64,000 bases of DNA from CAZKWG01 sp964615375 (lineage in GTDB: Bacteria > Myxococcota_A > UBA796 > CAZKWG01), in assembly GCA_964615375.1 (NCBI GenBank), contig CAZTOW010000035.1:1-64000 (forward strand), read 5' to 3'. How positions within the stretch are numbered: position 1 is the stretch's first letter; each line of letters begins with the position of its first letter. Below are positions 55,224-64,000 of this stretch, in pieces. The translations under genes and the position numbers were made by a program. The notes below the pieces were generated by a model. That model did not search any database. It was not told the DNA's origin and saw nothing but the letters and a program-made list of their open reading frames with translations.

Positions 55224-55937
55224 ATGGCTCGCCCCCTTCTCCCCGTCGCCGTCGGCATCCTCGCCTGCATCGGGCGTTCGTCGCCGGCTCTGGCCTGTGA
55301 CCCCGCCGTGGCGCGGGCCGGCATCCACGCGGCCTGGGGCGCGATGGAGGCGTGGCGCACCGACGACTTCTTCGCCACGGCCGCTTCGCTGGTTGGCTGC
55401 CCGGACAACACCCCGACCGAGCGCGCCGAGATCCTGCGCATCCAGGGCGCGGCGGCGGGCCTGGACCACCACACCGAGCGGGCCGCGCGGCTGTTCAGCG
55501 AGGCGCGGGCGCTCGATCCGGTGGGCGCGCTGCCCGAGGCGTACTTCCCGCCCACGCATGCGCTGGCCCAGCTCTACCGCATGTCAGCGCCGCTGCTCAG
55601 CCAGGCGCCTGCCTCAGAGAGCCCGCCACTGAACCTCAGCTTGCCGGCCGCGCTACCTCCTGCCCTCCCCGAGGTCGAGCCCCGGCCCCGCCACGCGCCG
55701 CTGGTGCTGGGCGCCGCGCTATCGTCGCTGGCCGCAGGCGGACTCTGGTTCGCGTCGTCCCAGATGGACGCCCGCGCCGAGCTCGCGGCAGCCGAGGGCC
55801 TGGGCCAGGATCCGGCCGACGCCTACGCCGAGCAGGAGCGCCTGCGCGGTCGGCAGCTCGGCCTCCAGGTCGCGGCGGGCGGTTCGGCGGCGCTGGCCGT
55901 CGGGCTGGTCGGCGCCACCGTCTCGCTGAGCTGGTGA
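55224..55937 (+). CDS. Secreted/membrane protein paired with a kinase
   Basis: A 237-residue protein from ATG 55224 with AGGAG nine bases upstream. A signal peptide ends near SSPALACD. The N-terminal half is helical and TPR-like (IHAAWGAMEAWRTDDFFATA, EARALDPVGALPEAYFPPTH). A Pro-rich linker precedes two membrane helices (LVLGAALSSLAAGGLWFA; AAGGSAALAVGLVGATVSL) separated by an AEQERLRGRQ loop. Three bases before the Ser/Thr kinase gene, so both are one operon. It may present a sensor domain to the envelope for that kinase. Confidence 0.75.
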   Translation: MARPLLPVAVGILACIGRSSPALACDPAVARAGIHAAWGAMEAWRTDDFFATAASLVGCPDNTPTERAEILRIQGAAAGLDHHTERAARLFSEARALDPVGALPEAYFPPTHALAQLYRMSAPLLSQAPASESPPLNLSLPAALPPALPEVEPRPRHAPLVLGAALSSLAAGGLWFASSQMDARAELAAAEGLGQDPADAYAEQERLRGRQLGLQVAAGGSAALAVGLVGATVSLSW

Positions 55938-55940
55938 GGA

Positions 55941-57566
55941 ATGCGGCGCTTCCGGGTCGAGCGTGAGCTTGGGCGCGGCGGCTTCGGCCGCGTGCTGCTG
56001 GCGCGCGAGCTGGGGCCGGTCGTCGTCACGCCGGTCGCGATCAAGCTCGCCCAGGGCATGTGGCGGCCGTGTCCCGACGACGCGCGGCGCGCTCGCGACG
56101 AGGCCCGGCTGCTGGCCTCGCTGGATCACCCGGCCATCGTGCGCCTCCAGAGCCTGATCCAGACCCAGCACGGCCCGGCGTTGATCCTGGAGTATGTGCC
56201 GGGCTTCACGCTGCACCAGATCCTGAAGGCGACCGACCGCCTGCCCATCGTGCCCGCCCTGGAGCTGGTGGCTGAGGTCGCTGATGCGCTCGACCGAGGC
56301 TGGACGCAGCCGGGGCCGCTCGGCGAGCCGCTGCGGCTGCTGCACCGCGACATCAAGCCGGGCAACCTGATGATCACGCCGGTCGGCGCGATCAAGGTGC
56401 TGGATTTTGGGATCGCCCGCGCCGCGCAGGTCGGTCGCGAGCTGCCGAGCGGCCCCATCCCGGTGGGCACCACCGACTACATGGCGCCTGAGCGGACGCA
56501 GCGGCGCGGCCAGCCCGGCGCCGAGACCCCGGCCGGAGACGTGTTCGGCCTGGGGCTGGTGTTGTTCGGCGCCTTGACCGGCGCTTTCCACGGCGGGCTC
56601 CCCCAGGACGTTGAGGGCTGGGCGGGCCTCTACAAGGACTTCGCGGCCGAGCTGCTCCTCGCGCTGGACGGCGAGCCGCTGGCCGAGGCGATCACCGATC
56701 TGGTCCTCGCCATGACCGCCCGCGATCCCGCCGACCGCCCCGAGCCCTCGGCCGTGCGAGACCTGGCCTTCCACCTTGCCCGCGCGCACGGCGGCGAGGG
56801 GCTGCGCCCTTGGGCCCTGCGCACGCTGCCGACCCTCCCCGCCCCGAAGCCCGAGGCGCTCTCCGGCTACGCCTGGGCTGGCGAGGAGATCCACGAGGTT
56901 GAGGGCCAGCCGACCTACGAACCCACACCCGAGCTGCCCGCCCCTGCGGCGCTCGCGCGGGTGATGATGGACCTGCCCGCCGTGCCCCGAGCCCAGCGGC
57001 TCACGCGGCGTCGGCCTCCGACGAAGCGGGTTCAGCCCGTCGAGCAGACCTGGCCCGAGGCCACGCCCGCCGAGGCGCTGGAGCCGGTTCCCATGCCTGC
57101 GCGTGCGCCCGTGAGGCCGCGCTGGCCGGTCGCTGCGCTGCTCCTGGCGCTGGTAGGGGTGGCGGTCGCGCTCTGGTCGCAAAGGCCGGCCCCTAAACCC
57201 GAAGTGCCACCGGTAGTGTCTGTCGCCTCGGACCCACTACCCGTAGTGCCCGCGTTCACCATCGAACCCGCCACGCTCGTCCAGTCCAAGCCTACAGCCC
57301 AACCCGCAGCCACGAAACACGCCGCCTGGTTCGGCCGCCGCGTGCGCGTGGGCCTGAGCGGCGAGGTCCCCACGGTCGCCCTGGTCGACGAGCGCGGCGC
57401 CGTCCCGCTCCCCGGCGAGCTGCGCCCCGGCACCTACACCCTGCGCGTCACCTTCCCCGGCTGGGATCCCATGGACCTCCAGCAGGTCGAGCTGAAGGCA
57501 GGACAGAGCTACGAGATCGCCTGCACGGCGAAGCTCACGCAATGCTCGGCGAGGGTTGTCCCATAG
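55941..57566 (+). CDS. Membrane-anchored Ser/Thr protein kinase
   Basis: A 541-residue eukaryotic-like kinase from ATG 55941. Gly-rich loop GRGGFGRV (11-18), catalytic Lys35 in VAIK, HRDIKPGN (135-142), DFG (155-157) and MAPERTQ activation-segment end are all present, so it should be active. A Pro-rich juxtamembrane stretch leads to a single helix near 392-408 (VAALLLALVGVAVALW). The short extracellular part ends in a PEGA-like unit (LPGELRPGTYTLRVTFPGWD). Common architecture in Myxococcota signalling. Confidence 0.9.
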   Translation: MRRFRVERELGRGGFGRVLLARELGPVVVTPVAIKLAQGMWRPCPDDARRARDEARLLASLDHPAIVRLQSLIQTQHGPALILEYVPGFTLHQILKATDRLPIVPALELVAEVADALDRGWTQPGPLGEPLRLLHRDIKPGNLMITPVGAIKVLDFGIARAAQVGRELPSGPIPVGTTDYMAPERTQRRGQPGAETPAGDVFGLGLVLFGALTGAFHGGLPQDVEGWAGLYKDFAAELLLALDGEPLAEAITDLVLAMTARDPADRPEPSAVRDLAFHLARAHGGEGLRPWALRTLPTLPAPKPEALSGYAWAGEEIHEVEGQPTYEPTPELPAPAALARVMMDLPAVPRAQRLTRRRPPTKRVQPVEQTWPEATPAEALEPVPMPARAPVRPRWPVAALLLALVGVAVALWSQRPAPKPEVPPVVSVASDPLPVVPAFTIEPATLVQSKPTAQPAATKHAAWFGRRVRVGLSGEVPTVALVDERGAVPLPGELRPGTYTLRVTFPGWDPMDLQQVELKAGQSYEIACTAKLTQCSARVVP

Positions 57567-57593
57567 GGCCTGATCGCGTGTATCACAGGGCCC
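57566..57593. terminator. Hairpin between convergent genes
   Basis: GGGCCTGAT and ATCA-CAG-GGCCC pair around a 7-base loop in the 47-base gap between the kinase and hsdR, which converge. It could terminate transcription in both directions, though it lacks a clear T tract. Confidence 0.35.
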
Positions 57594-57613
57594 ACGCTGC
57601 GAGCCTCACCCCT

Positions 57614-60600
57614 TCACGCCGCCACCCACCGCTCCCGCGCCGCGCTCCGCTCCCACACGTAGTCGTAGATCCGGCCCGCGATCGCGTTTGCGGAGGTCTC
57701 ATCGAAGGGCGGCATCGGCAGCTCGCTCCAGAGCGTGTCCACGATGCGGATCCGCACCTCGGCCTGGGTCGCGGCGTTGCGGGTCCAGTCCTGCATGGAG
57801 GCCAGGCTCTCGCGCAGCGACGCGAGCAGGGCCTTGCTGGCCTGCTTCAGCCGCTCGCGCTCGGCCCGGCCGAGGCTGGGCTCGAAGAGCAGGTCGAAGA
57901 GCGCCAGCTCAGTCTCGCTCAGGCCCTCCTCCACCGCGCGCCGCTGCTCGGCGTCCAGGCTGCCAGCCAGCTTCAGGAGGTCGGCGAAGGTCGCCTCCAC
58001 CGTGGTCCGGTCCTTCTCCCGGTTGTAGTCGGCGAGGATCTCCTGGTAACGGCGGTAGAAGTCCATCCGGGTCGGGTTGTTGGCGAGCATGGCCTGGAGC
58101 TTCTGCTCGACCAGCTCCTGAATGTCCTTGAGCGCCGCGCGCTTGTGCCGCACCTTGGACGCGAACTCGTCGCGGAGCTTCTCCAGGTCGACCTTGGACA
58201 GGTCCACGGTCAGGCCCTCGGCGTGGTCCTCGCCGGGCTCGAACGCGCGGATCGCCTCGTTGACGATCTGGTGCAGCGCCTTGAGCACGCTGGTCACGTC
58301 CGAGTTGTCGCGCTTCTCCTCCAGCTTCCGGTAGATGGCCTCGATGTTGTCGTGGCGCTCGGCGAAGGTGTACACGGACGGCTCGGTCACCAGCGCCTTG
58401 AAACGCAGGAAGACCTGACGCGCCAGGATCTCGAAGCGCCGCCGCGTCTCGTCGGAGGTGCAGATCGCGTCCACCGCCGCGCGCAGGCCCTCGATGCGCG
58501 CGAAGCCCCGCGCGCCCGGCAGTCCGCTCGGGTCGTAGCCGGCCGCCCGCAGGTGCGCCTCGGTCGCCTCGATGGCGTCGCGCAGCCCGCCCAGCAGCTC
58601 TTCGATGGGGCGGACCACGCCGCCGTCGCCAGCCTCACCGTCGTCGCCGAGCGCGTACTGCGCAAGGGCCTGCCGCAGGCTCTTCAACATCCCGTTGTAG
58701 TCGACGATGACGCCGCACTCCTTGCCCGGGTACACGCGGTTGGCCCGCGCGATGGCCTGCATCAGGTTGTGCGCCCGCATCGGCTTGTCGATGTAGAGCG
58801 TGGACAGGCACTCGACGTCGAAGCCTGTGAGCCACATTGCGCAGACGATGGCGACCCGGAAGGGGTGCTTTGGATCCTTGAAGGCGTCCTCGACGGCGAT
58901 GCGTTTGCCGTCGGGCGTCGAAAACCCTCTCTTCATCACGACCCGGTGCGGGATGATGTCGAAGCCCCACTTCCTGAACTGCTCGACCTCGTTCTGGCTC
59001 TCGCTGATCACGATCTCGATCAGGGTCTCCCGCATCCAAGCCGCTCGCGCGGGCTGCTCCGCCTCTATCGCCTCGATCTTGCGCGCCCACAGCGGCTGGA
59101 TGCGCTGGAGCATGCGGGCGCAGGTGAGCTTGTCGATGCACACCAGCATCGCCTTGCCCGCCTCCCAGCGCGCGCTGCAGTGCTCGACGAAGTCCTCGGC
59201 CAGCTTGTCCAGCCGATCATCGGCGGTGATGACCTCGTAGTCCTTGCCCAGCAGCCGCTCCAGCAGCGCCACCTGATCCTGGTCCAGCTCGGACTGCTCG
59301 ATGGCCTCCGCGATGCGGTCGTTCAGGTCGACGCGGGCCAGCCCTAGCTTCTCCCCGCGGTTCTCGTAGACCAGGCGCACCGTCGACTGGTCCTCTTCCG
59401 AGCGCTTGAAGTCGTAGCGGGAGATGTAGCCGCCGAAGATCCGCTTCGTCAGGCTGTCGTGTTTGAAGAGCGGCGTGCCGGTGAAGCCGAGGAAAGCCGC
59501 GTTGGGCAGGGCCAGGCGCATGTTGCGCGCGAAGCGGCCCGCCTGGGTGCGGTGGGCCTCGTCGGAGAGCACGATGATGTCGTCCCGCTCGCTGTAGGGC
59601 TCCTTGACCGGCTGGTTGAACTTGTGGATGAGCGAGAAGACGAGGCGGTGGTTCTGGCTGAGCAGCTCTCGCAGGCGGTGGCCGGATCGGGCGCGCGGCG
59701 TCGCGTCGTCGGCCAGCCCGCAGCCGACGAAGGCCCGGTGGATCTGGTCGTCCAGATCCTCGCGGTCGGTCATGACCAGGAACGTGAAGTTGCCCGGCAC
59801 CACCCTGCGGACCTTCTCCACGAAGAAGGCCATGGAGTAGGACTTTCCGCTGCCCTGGGTGTGCCAGAAGACGCCCAGACGGCCGAGCTCCGGGTGGGCG
59901 CGCTCGACGATGGGCAGCGGGTCCTTGCGGCCCACACCGGGGCGACCGGTCTCGTAGTGGACGGGGGCCTCGGCGACGTACTCGGCGAGGCGCTGTGTCG
60001 TGCGCAGTTCGGGCGGGTACTGACGCTTCAGCACCTCCTGGCGCTGGACGGCGGCCACGGCGCGGTTGACGCCCAGCACCTGGTGGTTGCGCGCGACGAT
60101 CTTCCGAACGCCGCCCGCCCGCCCCTCGTCGAAGAGGATGAAGCTCTCGACCAGATCCAGCAGCCGGTCCTTCGCCAGCATGCCGTCCAGCAGCACCTGC
60201 GCGTCCAGGCGCGCCGGGCCCTCCTCGTCGTTGCGCGTCCAGGCGACGAAGTGCTCCCACTGGCTGGTGATCGAGCCGTAGCGCGCGGCGTCGCCGTTGC
60301 TGACGACCAGGAAGGCGTTGTGGTGGAACAGGTGCTGAATGCTGCTGGGGTGCAGATAGTCGCTCAGGTTGTCGTCGAAGCCCGCGCGGATGTTGCGGTA
60401 CACGGCCTTCAGCTCGATGACGACCAGCGGCAGCCCGTTGACGAAGCAGACCAGATCGGCGCGCCGGTTGTAGTGCGGTACGCTGACCCCCTGCACCTTC
60501 AGCTCGCGCACGGCCAGGAACTCGTTGTTGGCCGGCGTCCTGAAGTCGATGACCCGGGCTTGCGCGTGCCGCTCGACGCCGTCGTTCCCCATCCACTTGA

Positions 60601-60916
60601 CGGGCACGCCGCCGCGGATCAGGCGGTGAAAGTCCCGGTTGTGTTGGACCAGTGAGCGCGAGCGGTCGATGCGGGTCAGCGTCTCGACGACCTGATCGAC
60701 GGCGCCAGGCGGCAGCTCCGGGTTCAGCGCCGTGAGCGCCCGCCGCAGCTCGCGGACCAGCACGACCTCCTGATCGTTTTTGCGGCCGAGCAGGCTGTTG
60801 GGGCCGAAGGTCTCGGTGTTGTAGGCGTACACACTGCGCCAGCCGAGGGTGTGCTCCAGGTGATCGGCGAAGGTCTGCTGGACGAGGCGATCCTCGCTGT
60901 TGACGCCGGTGATCAT
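57614..60916 (-). CDS. hsdR: Type I restriction enzyme motor/nuclease subunit R
   Basis: A 1100-residue HsdR from ATG 60916. The nuclease site is RRADLVCFVNG with VVIELK (D154, E168, K170). The helicase begins with FWHTQGSGKSYS (Walker A, 354-359), SDEAHRTQ (motif II) and FLGFTGTPLF (motif III), with the second RecA lobe in VAIVCAMWLTGFDVECLSTL and QAIARANRVYPGKECG (motif VI). A long helical C-terminus binds the methyltransferase. It translocates and cleaves unmodified DNA in complex with HsdM and HsdS. Length and motif order are normal. Confidence 0.95.
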   Translation of the reverse strand: MITGVNSEDRLVQQTFADHLEHTLGWRSVYAYNTETFGPNSLLGRKNDQEVVLVRELRRALTALNPELPPGAVDQVVETLTRIDRSRSLVQHNRDFHRLIRGGVPVKWMGNDGVERHAQARVIDFRTPANNEFLAVRELKVQGVSVPHYNRRADLVCFVNGLPLVVIELKAVYRNIRAGFDDNLSDYLHPSSIQHLFHHNAFLVVSNGDAARYGSITSQWEHFVAWTRNDEEGPARLDAQVLLDGMLAKDRLLDLVESFILFDEGRAGGVRKIVARNHQVLGVNRAVAAVQRQEVLKRQYPPELRTTQRLAEYVAEAPVHYETGRPGVGRKDPLPIVERAHPELGRLGVFWHTQGSGKSYSMAFFVEKVRRVVPGNFTFLVMTDREDLDDQIHRAFVGCGLADDATPRARSGHRLRELLSQNHRLVFSLIHKFNQPVKEPYSERDDIIVLSDEAHRTQAGRFARNMRLALPNAAFLGFTGTPLFKHDSLTKRIFGGYISRYDFKRSEEDQSTVRLVYENRGEKLGLARVDLNDRIAEAIEQSELDQDQVALLERLLGKDYEVITADDRLDKLAEDFVEHCSARWEAGKAMLVCIDKLTCARMLQRIQPLWARKIEAIEAEQPARAAWMRETLIEIVISESQNEVEQFRKWGFDIIPHRVVMKRGFSTPDGKRIAVEDAFKDPKHPFRVAIVCAMWLTGFDVECLSTLYIDKPMRAHNLMQAIARANRVYPGKECGVIVDYNGMLKSLRQALAQYALGDDGEAGDGGVVRPIEELLGGLRDAIEATEAHLRAAGYDPSGLPGARGFARIEGLRAAVDAICTSDETRRRFEILARQVFLRFKALVTEPSVYTFAERHDNIEAIYRKLEEKRDNSDVTSVLKALHQIVNEAIRAFEPGEDHAEGLTVDLSKVDLEKLRDEFASKVRHKRAALKDIQELVEQKLQAMLANNPTRMDFYRRYQEILADYNREKDRTTVEATFADLLKLAGSLDAEQRRAVEEGLSETELALFDLLFEPSLGRAERERLKQASKALLASLRESLASMQDWTRNAATQAEVRIRIVDTLWSELPMPPFDETSANAIAGRIYDYVWERSAARERWVAA

Positions 60917-60923
60917 GGCGGCC

Positions 60924-62063
60924 TCACGGGAGCAGTTCGCCCCGCATCAGGCGGGGGAGGAGGAGATCGCGGGCGGTGCGGAGCTGTCTGTTCTGCCGGT
61001 TCAGGTTGTCCCACAGCCGGTTCATCGGATCCACGACGTCCGCGAAGGCCCGTTGCAGCGAGGGAGGCGGGACCAGGATCGGCGTGCTCGCCAGGACCGG
61101 CGTGTCGAGCTTCTTGGTGCCGTGGGACGCCTCGCCTGCTCGGTCACGGATCGTATCGCGCTGGGCGACGAGCGCGTGGAAGAGGTAGTCAGCCTCGACC
61201 TCGGGGCCCGCGACGATGGCCTTCAAGTCCTGGTTGAAGCAGACCGTCCGGCTCGTCATCGCGAGGCGGAACTCTTTGGCCAGCGACATGCCTCGGACGA
61301 CGCCGAGGATGGTCCGGGGAGGGACGAGGCGGCTGCCGGCCTCGACGGCCTCCTCGGTGACGTGCAGACTGGCGTCGTCGATGCGGAGCGCGGTCAGCTC
61401 GCCGGAGCTGACCCAGGGGATCTCGCCCTCCCAGAAGTCCGCGCGCGCCTTGCTGGGGGTGCCGCCCGAGAGGAAGGTGGCGATGGCGCCGAGATCGCGG
61501 CGTCGCCATCCATTCGGGACACCATCCACGATCCGGGTGTGCTCGCGACCGGGGAAGCGCAGGCGGACGAACCACTCCTGGTACAACTGGCGCGCGGCGT
61601 CTTCGAGCAGGACCATCCGGCGGCGGTTGTTCTCGATGAGGTCGTCGTAGGCGGAGAGGATGCCTGCGATGCGCTGTTGTGTGGGTGGCGATGGGCATCG
61701 AACGTCCAGCGCATGCAGCACGTTCCGATTCACGCCTGGAACGGCCGCCTTGTCACTCTGGAGATTCGAGAGGGCCTGCTTGAGCAGGTATGAAGCGAAC
61801 CGCGGATGGTTTCCCTTGAAGTCCACCACATAAAGCGCGGTGTTGAGGGGCCAGTAGTCCTGGTCGATATAGTAGACCTCGCCCAGCGTGCCGTATCGAC
61901 CGGTTACGACTCCAGGTCCCGTCGCCTTTGCATGATCGTGGAACCCAGTGACGCCAGACGACGACACGACCGGTACGGCACCGTCCCGTCTCTGCGCTTC
62001 GGGGAGATCGTGCCCACGCTGGAGTGTCATCACGTCTCCGAGCTTGCACGGGGTCCAGCTCAC
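60924..62063 (-). CDS. hsdS: Type I restriction specificity subunit S
   Basis: A 379-residue HsdS from GTG 62063, overlapping the hsdM stop (GTGA). It has two target-recognition domains: the first with WTPCKLGDVMTLQRG and ALYVVDFKGNHPRFASYLLK, the second with GWRRRDLGAIATFLSGGTPSK and IPWVSSGELTALRID. Each is followed by the conserved helix (PTQQRIAGILSAYDDLIENN; PPSLQRAFADVVDPMNRLWD) that spaces the two half-sites. The recognition sequence cannot be predicted by eye. Seven bases separate it from hsdR. Confidence 0.95.
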   Translation of the reverse strand: MSWTPCKLGDVMTLQRGHDLPEAQRRDGAVPVVSSSGVTGFHDHAKATGPGVVTGRYGTLGEVYYIDQDYWPLNTALYVVDFKGNHPRFASYLLKQALSNLQSDKAAVPGVNRNVLHALDVRCPSPPTQQRIAGILSAYDDLIENNRRRMVLLEDAARQLYQEWFVRLRFPGREHTRIVDGVPNGWRRRDLGAIATFLSGGTPSKARADFWEGEIPWVSSGELTALRIDDASLHVTEEAVEAGSRLVPPRTILGVVRGMSLAKEFRLAMTSRTVCFNQDLKAIVAGPEVEADYLFHALVAQRDTIRDRAGEASHGTKKLDTPVLASTPILVPPPSLQRAFADVVDPMNRLWDNLNRQNRQLRTARDLLLPRLMRGELLP

Positions 62064-64000
62064 AGCATCTCCGCCACGTTCTGTTGGATGGTCGCCGCCA
62101 GCTCCACCGCCTCCCGGTTGAGGTCCGCCAGCTCCACATGAAGGTCCCGCATGGCCGCCTCGAAGTCGAAGTCCTCGTCCACCTCCTCCGGCGCCACCTC
62201 CACATAGCGGCCCGGCGTCAGGCTCCAGTCGGCGGCCTCGATGTCGGCCCGGCTGACCAGCTTCACCAGCCCCTTGACGTCCTGGTAGATCGCGTCCGGG
62301 AAGCGGTCCTGCAACCACACGACCTGCCGGTGATGGTACGTCGCGGCCTTGAGCTGCTCGACCGCCGCGCGGCGGTGCTCGTCCAGGCGACGCAGGGTCC
62401 GCGCGGACGCTCGGCGGTCGAAGCGCTCGGCGAAGGCCTCTCCGCTGGCGACCGAGCCGACGCGCGCGGCCAGCTTGTACAGCAGGTCGATCTGCTTCAC
62501 CAGACCGCGCGCCCGCTCGGCGAGGGGGTCGAAGGCGGCGCGGGCGGCGCGCTGATCCTCATTGGTGGACGGGGGATCCCCGGCGTAGCGCGCGGCGAAG
62601 GCCCCCAGGTCTCGGACCAGCGCCGCGGCGTCCGTGTCGGCTCCGCGCTGGGCCTCGGCCAGCTCTCCGAGCGCGCCTTGCAGCTCGGCGCGACCGGCAG
62701 CCGGCACCCCAGGGGCGCCCGCGAGCTCGACGGCGGGGACCAGCAGCTCGCGCAGGGCCGCGGCGAAAGCCTCCAGAGTGGGCGCGACGCGGGGGCACTC
62801 GGCGCAGGTAGCGACCACATAGTCCCGCACCAGCGCCAGGAAGCGCGCCCGCTGGCCCCGGTACAGCCAGACCACGGCCGTCAGGTTCTTCATCTGCTCG
62901 GGCGAGAAGTCGAAGATCTTCCGGGTCACCTTGCGGTACACGCCCCGCGCGTCCAGCATCAGCACCTTGTCTTTGCGCTCCGGCGGCTTGTCCCGGTCGA
63001 AGTGCCAGAGCTCGCAGGGCACGGTGCGGGTGTAGAAGAAGTTGCCGCGGATCGACACCATCACGTCCACGTCGCCCGTCTCGACGATCTTCTTGCGCAC
63101 CTCCTTCTCGCCGTGGCCCGCGCTGCTGGACTGCGAGGACATCACGAAGCCCGCGCGCCCCTTCGGGCTCAGGTAGCTCCAGAAGTACGAGATCCACAGG
63201 TAGTTGCCGTTACTGACCTTCTCGTCCTTGTTGACGCCCGGCAGGCCGAAGGGCAGGCGGCGTGTATCGGCGCGCACGCGCTTCGCGTCCACCAGGTCCA
63301 CGTTGAAGGGCGGGTTGGCCATCACGAAGTCGCACTTGCCGACCAGGGTGTGCTCGTCCTGGTAGTAGGTGATGGCCTCGGCGATGCGGCCGTCCAAGCC
63401 ATGTACCGCCAGGTTCATCTTGGCGATGCGGATGGTGTCGCGGTTCTTCTCCTGGCCGTAGAAGACGACGCTCTTCGCGGTGTCCTTGCCCTCGTGCTCG
63501 ATGAAGTGGCTGGACTGCACGAACATGCCGCCCGAGCCGCAGGCGGGGTCGAAGACGGTGCCGTGGTCGGGCTCGATGATGTTCACGATCATCTGAACAA
63601 TGGACGACGGCGTGAAGAACTCGCCGTTGTCGTGGGCCTTCTGCATCGAGAAGCGCGCCAGGAAATACTCGTAGATGCGGCCGAACACGTCGCCGGTGGC
63701 CTGGCGGATGGGGTCGCTGTTGAACAGCCGCATCAGGTCTTCCAGGACCGTGCTCTCGAAGATGCCGTAGTCCCGGGGCAGGACGCCCTGGAGCGGCTCG
63801 AAGTCGGCCTCGATGACCTCCATGGCCGCGGTGATCAGCCTGGGCAGGTCGGCTCCGCCGAGCGCCGCCTGCTGCATGATCACGTCGTAGCGGGCGCGCT
63901 CGGGCAGCCACAGGGCGCGGCGGCGCACGTAGTCGGCCGGCAGCACGGGGCGCTTGGGCATACGGCCCGCGGCCTGATCGGCCTCGATCTGGGCGCGCGC
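62060..64000 (-). CDS. hsdM: Type I restriction methyltransferase subunit M (partial)
   Basis: The frame runs off the right edge without a start, so the N-terminal bundle is only partly seen (at least 646 residues). SAM-binding motif I is VFDPACGSGGMF and the adenine-methylase motif IV is FVMANPPFN. A helical stretch of roughly 180 residues (from WLYRGQRARFLAL to TYHHRQVVWLQ) is inserted before the usual C-terminal part (YSLTPGRYVEVA-like WSLTPGRYVEVA, DFEAAMRDLHVELADLNRE). The family is usually about 500 residues, so this insert is long. It methylates adenine at the HsdS-defined site. Confidence 0.95.
   Translation of the reverse strand, partial: ARAQIEADQAAGRMPKRPVLPADYVRRRALWLPERARYDVIMQQAALGGADLPRLITAAMEVIEADFEPLQGVLPRDYGIFESTVLEDLMRLFNSDPIRQATGDVFGRIYEYFLARFSMQKAHDNGEFFTPSSIVQMIVNIIEPDHGTVFDPACGSGGMFVQSSHFIEHEGKDTAKSVVFYGQEKNRDTIRIAKMNLAVHGLDGRIAEAITYYQDEHTLVGKCDFVMANPPFNVDLVDAKRVRADTRRLPFGLPGVNKDEKVSNGNYLWISYFWSYLSPKGRAGFVMSSQSSSAGHGEKEVRKKIVETGDVDVMVSIRGNFFYTRTVPCELWHFDRDKPPERKDKVLMLDARGVYRKVTRKIFDFSPEQMKNLTAVVWLYRGQRARFLALVRDYVVATCAECPRVAPTLEAFAAALRELLVPAVELAGAPGVPAAGRAELQGALGELAEAQRGADTDAAALVRDLGAFAARYAGDPPSTNEDQRAARAAFDPLAERARGLVKQIDLLYKLAARVGSVASGEAFAERFDRRASARTLRRLDEHRRAAVEQLKAATYHHRQVVWLQDRFPDAIYQDVKGLVKLVSRADIEAADWSLTPGRYVEVAPEEVDEDFDFEAAMRDLHVELADLNREAVELAATIQQNVAEML

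Noticed and set aside
1..64000. tRNA, rRNA, riboswitch or intact insertion sequence
   Set aside because: No cloverleaf, conserved rRNA stretch, known riboswitch core or transposase with terminal repeats was recognised by reading.

Overview
The window is high-GC DNA, densely packed with short operons whose genes share ATGA, GTGA or TGATG stop/start overlaps. The gene content points to a Myxococcota-like (deltaproteobacterial) chromosome: FG-GAP and MopE-like lipoproteins with DxDGDG calcium-type loops and Asp/Thr/Gly-rich linkers, a membrane-anchored Ser/Thr kinase, WD40 repeats, and several heavy-metal lipoproteins. The phylum is an inference from these families; there is no rRNA gene to prove it. 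I saw no tRNA, rRNA, CRISPR array or intact insertion sequence.

Layout. (1) 1-511: 3' end of a WD40-repeat gene. (2) 571-18214: a mobile-element-like island. Its plus-strand part holds an HNH protein, a serine recombinase with a palindromic candidate recombination site, a coiled-coil lipoprotein and small unknown proteins. Its minus-strand operon (18214 to 5196) holds a 5'-truncated SNF2-type helicase, a GHKL ATPase with an HEFTH metallopeptidase motif, two PP-loop (PAPS-reductase-like) enzymes, a TGT/DpdA-like base-exchange enzyme, a hemerythrin-containing protein and a membrane-anchored lysozyme-like protein. Five of these otherwise unrelated proteins carry the same roughly 40-residue module (consensus PPAGL-x3-DVxGFF) at one terminus. 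This is the most novel signal in the window. (3) 18199-19767: a protein made of three tandem ECF-sigma-like units. (4) 19783-24240: metal homeostasis genes: a zinc-type ArsR with a methyltransferase-like membrane protein, an ImmA-like peptidase, a MerT-like protein, a 38-residue Cys-rich secreted peptide, an ECF sigma factor with a membrane partner, a cation-efflux protein and YnfA. (5) 24325-29187: a sulfur-handling operon under an ArsR-rhodanese fusion, with two matching candidate operators. (6) 29450-30963: an unknown gene pair. (7) 31145-36769: a heavy-metal RND system with standalone Cys/His modules and a TlpA-like thioredoxin. (8) 36787-49779: on the minus strand, a CadC-type ArsR with a CDF exporter, then an FTR1-cytochrome c permease behind a perfect Fur-box-like palindrome, then CzcCBA ending in four lipoproteins. 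(9) 49967-55073: an ATP-grasp ligase, an unknown protein and two large FG-GAP lipoproteins. (10) 55224-57566: a secreted/membrane protein followed by a Ser/Thr kinase. (11) 57614-64000: a type I restriction-modification system, hsdM-hsdS-hsdR, with hsdM running off the edge.

How they work together. Regions 4 to 8 form a large metal and sulfur-stress block with at least four sensors (SmtB-like ArsR, ECF sigma, ArsR-rhodanese, CadC-like ArsR) plus a Fur-like site. The 5-18 kb operon resembles the polyvalent-protein toolkits of phages and conjugative elements, but split into separate polypeptides linked by a shared terminal module. Calls rest on motif reading only; no homology search was run.
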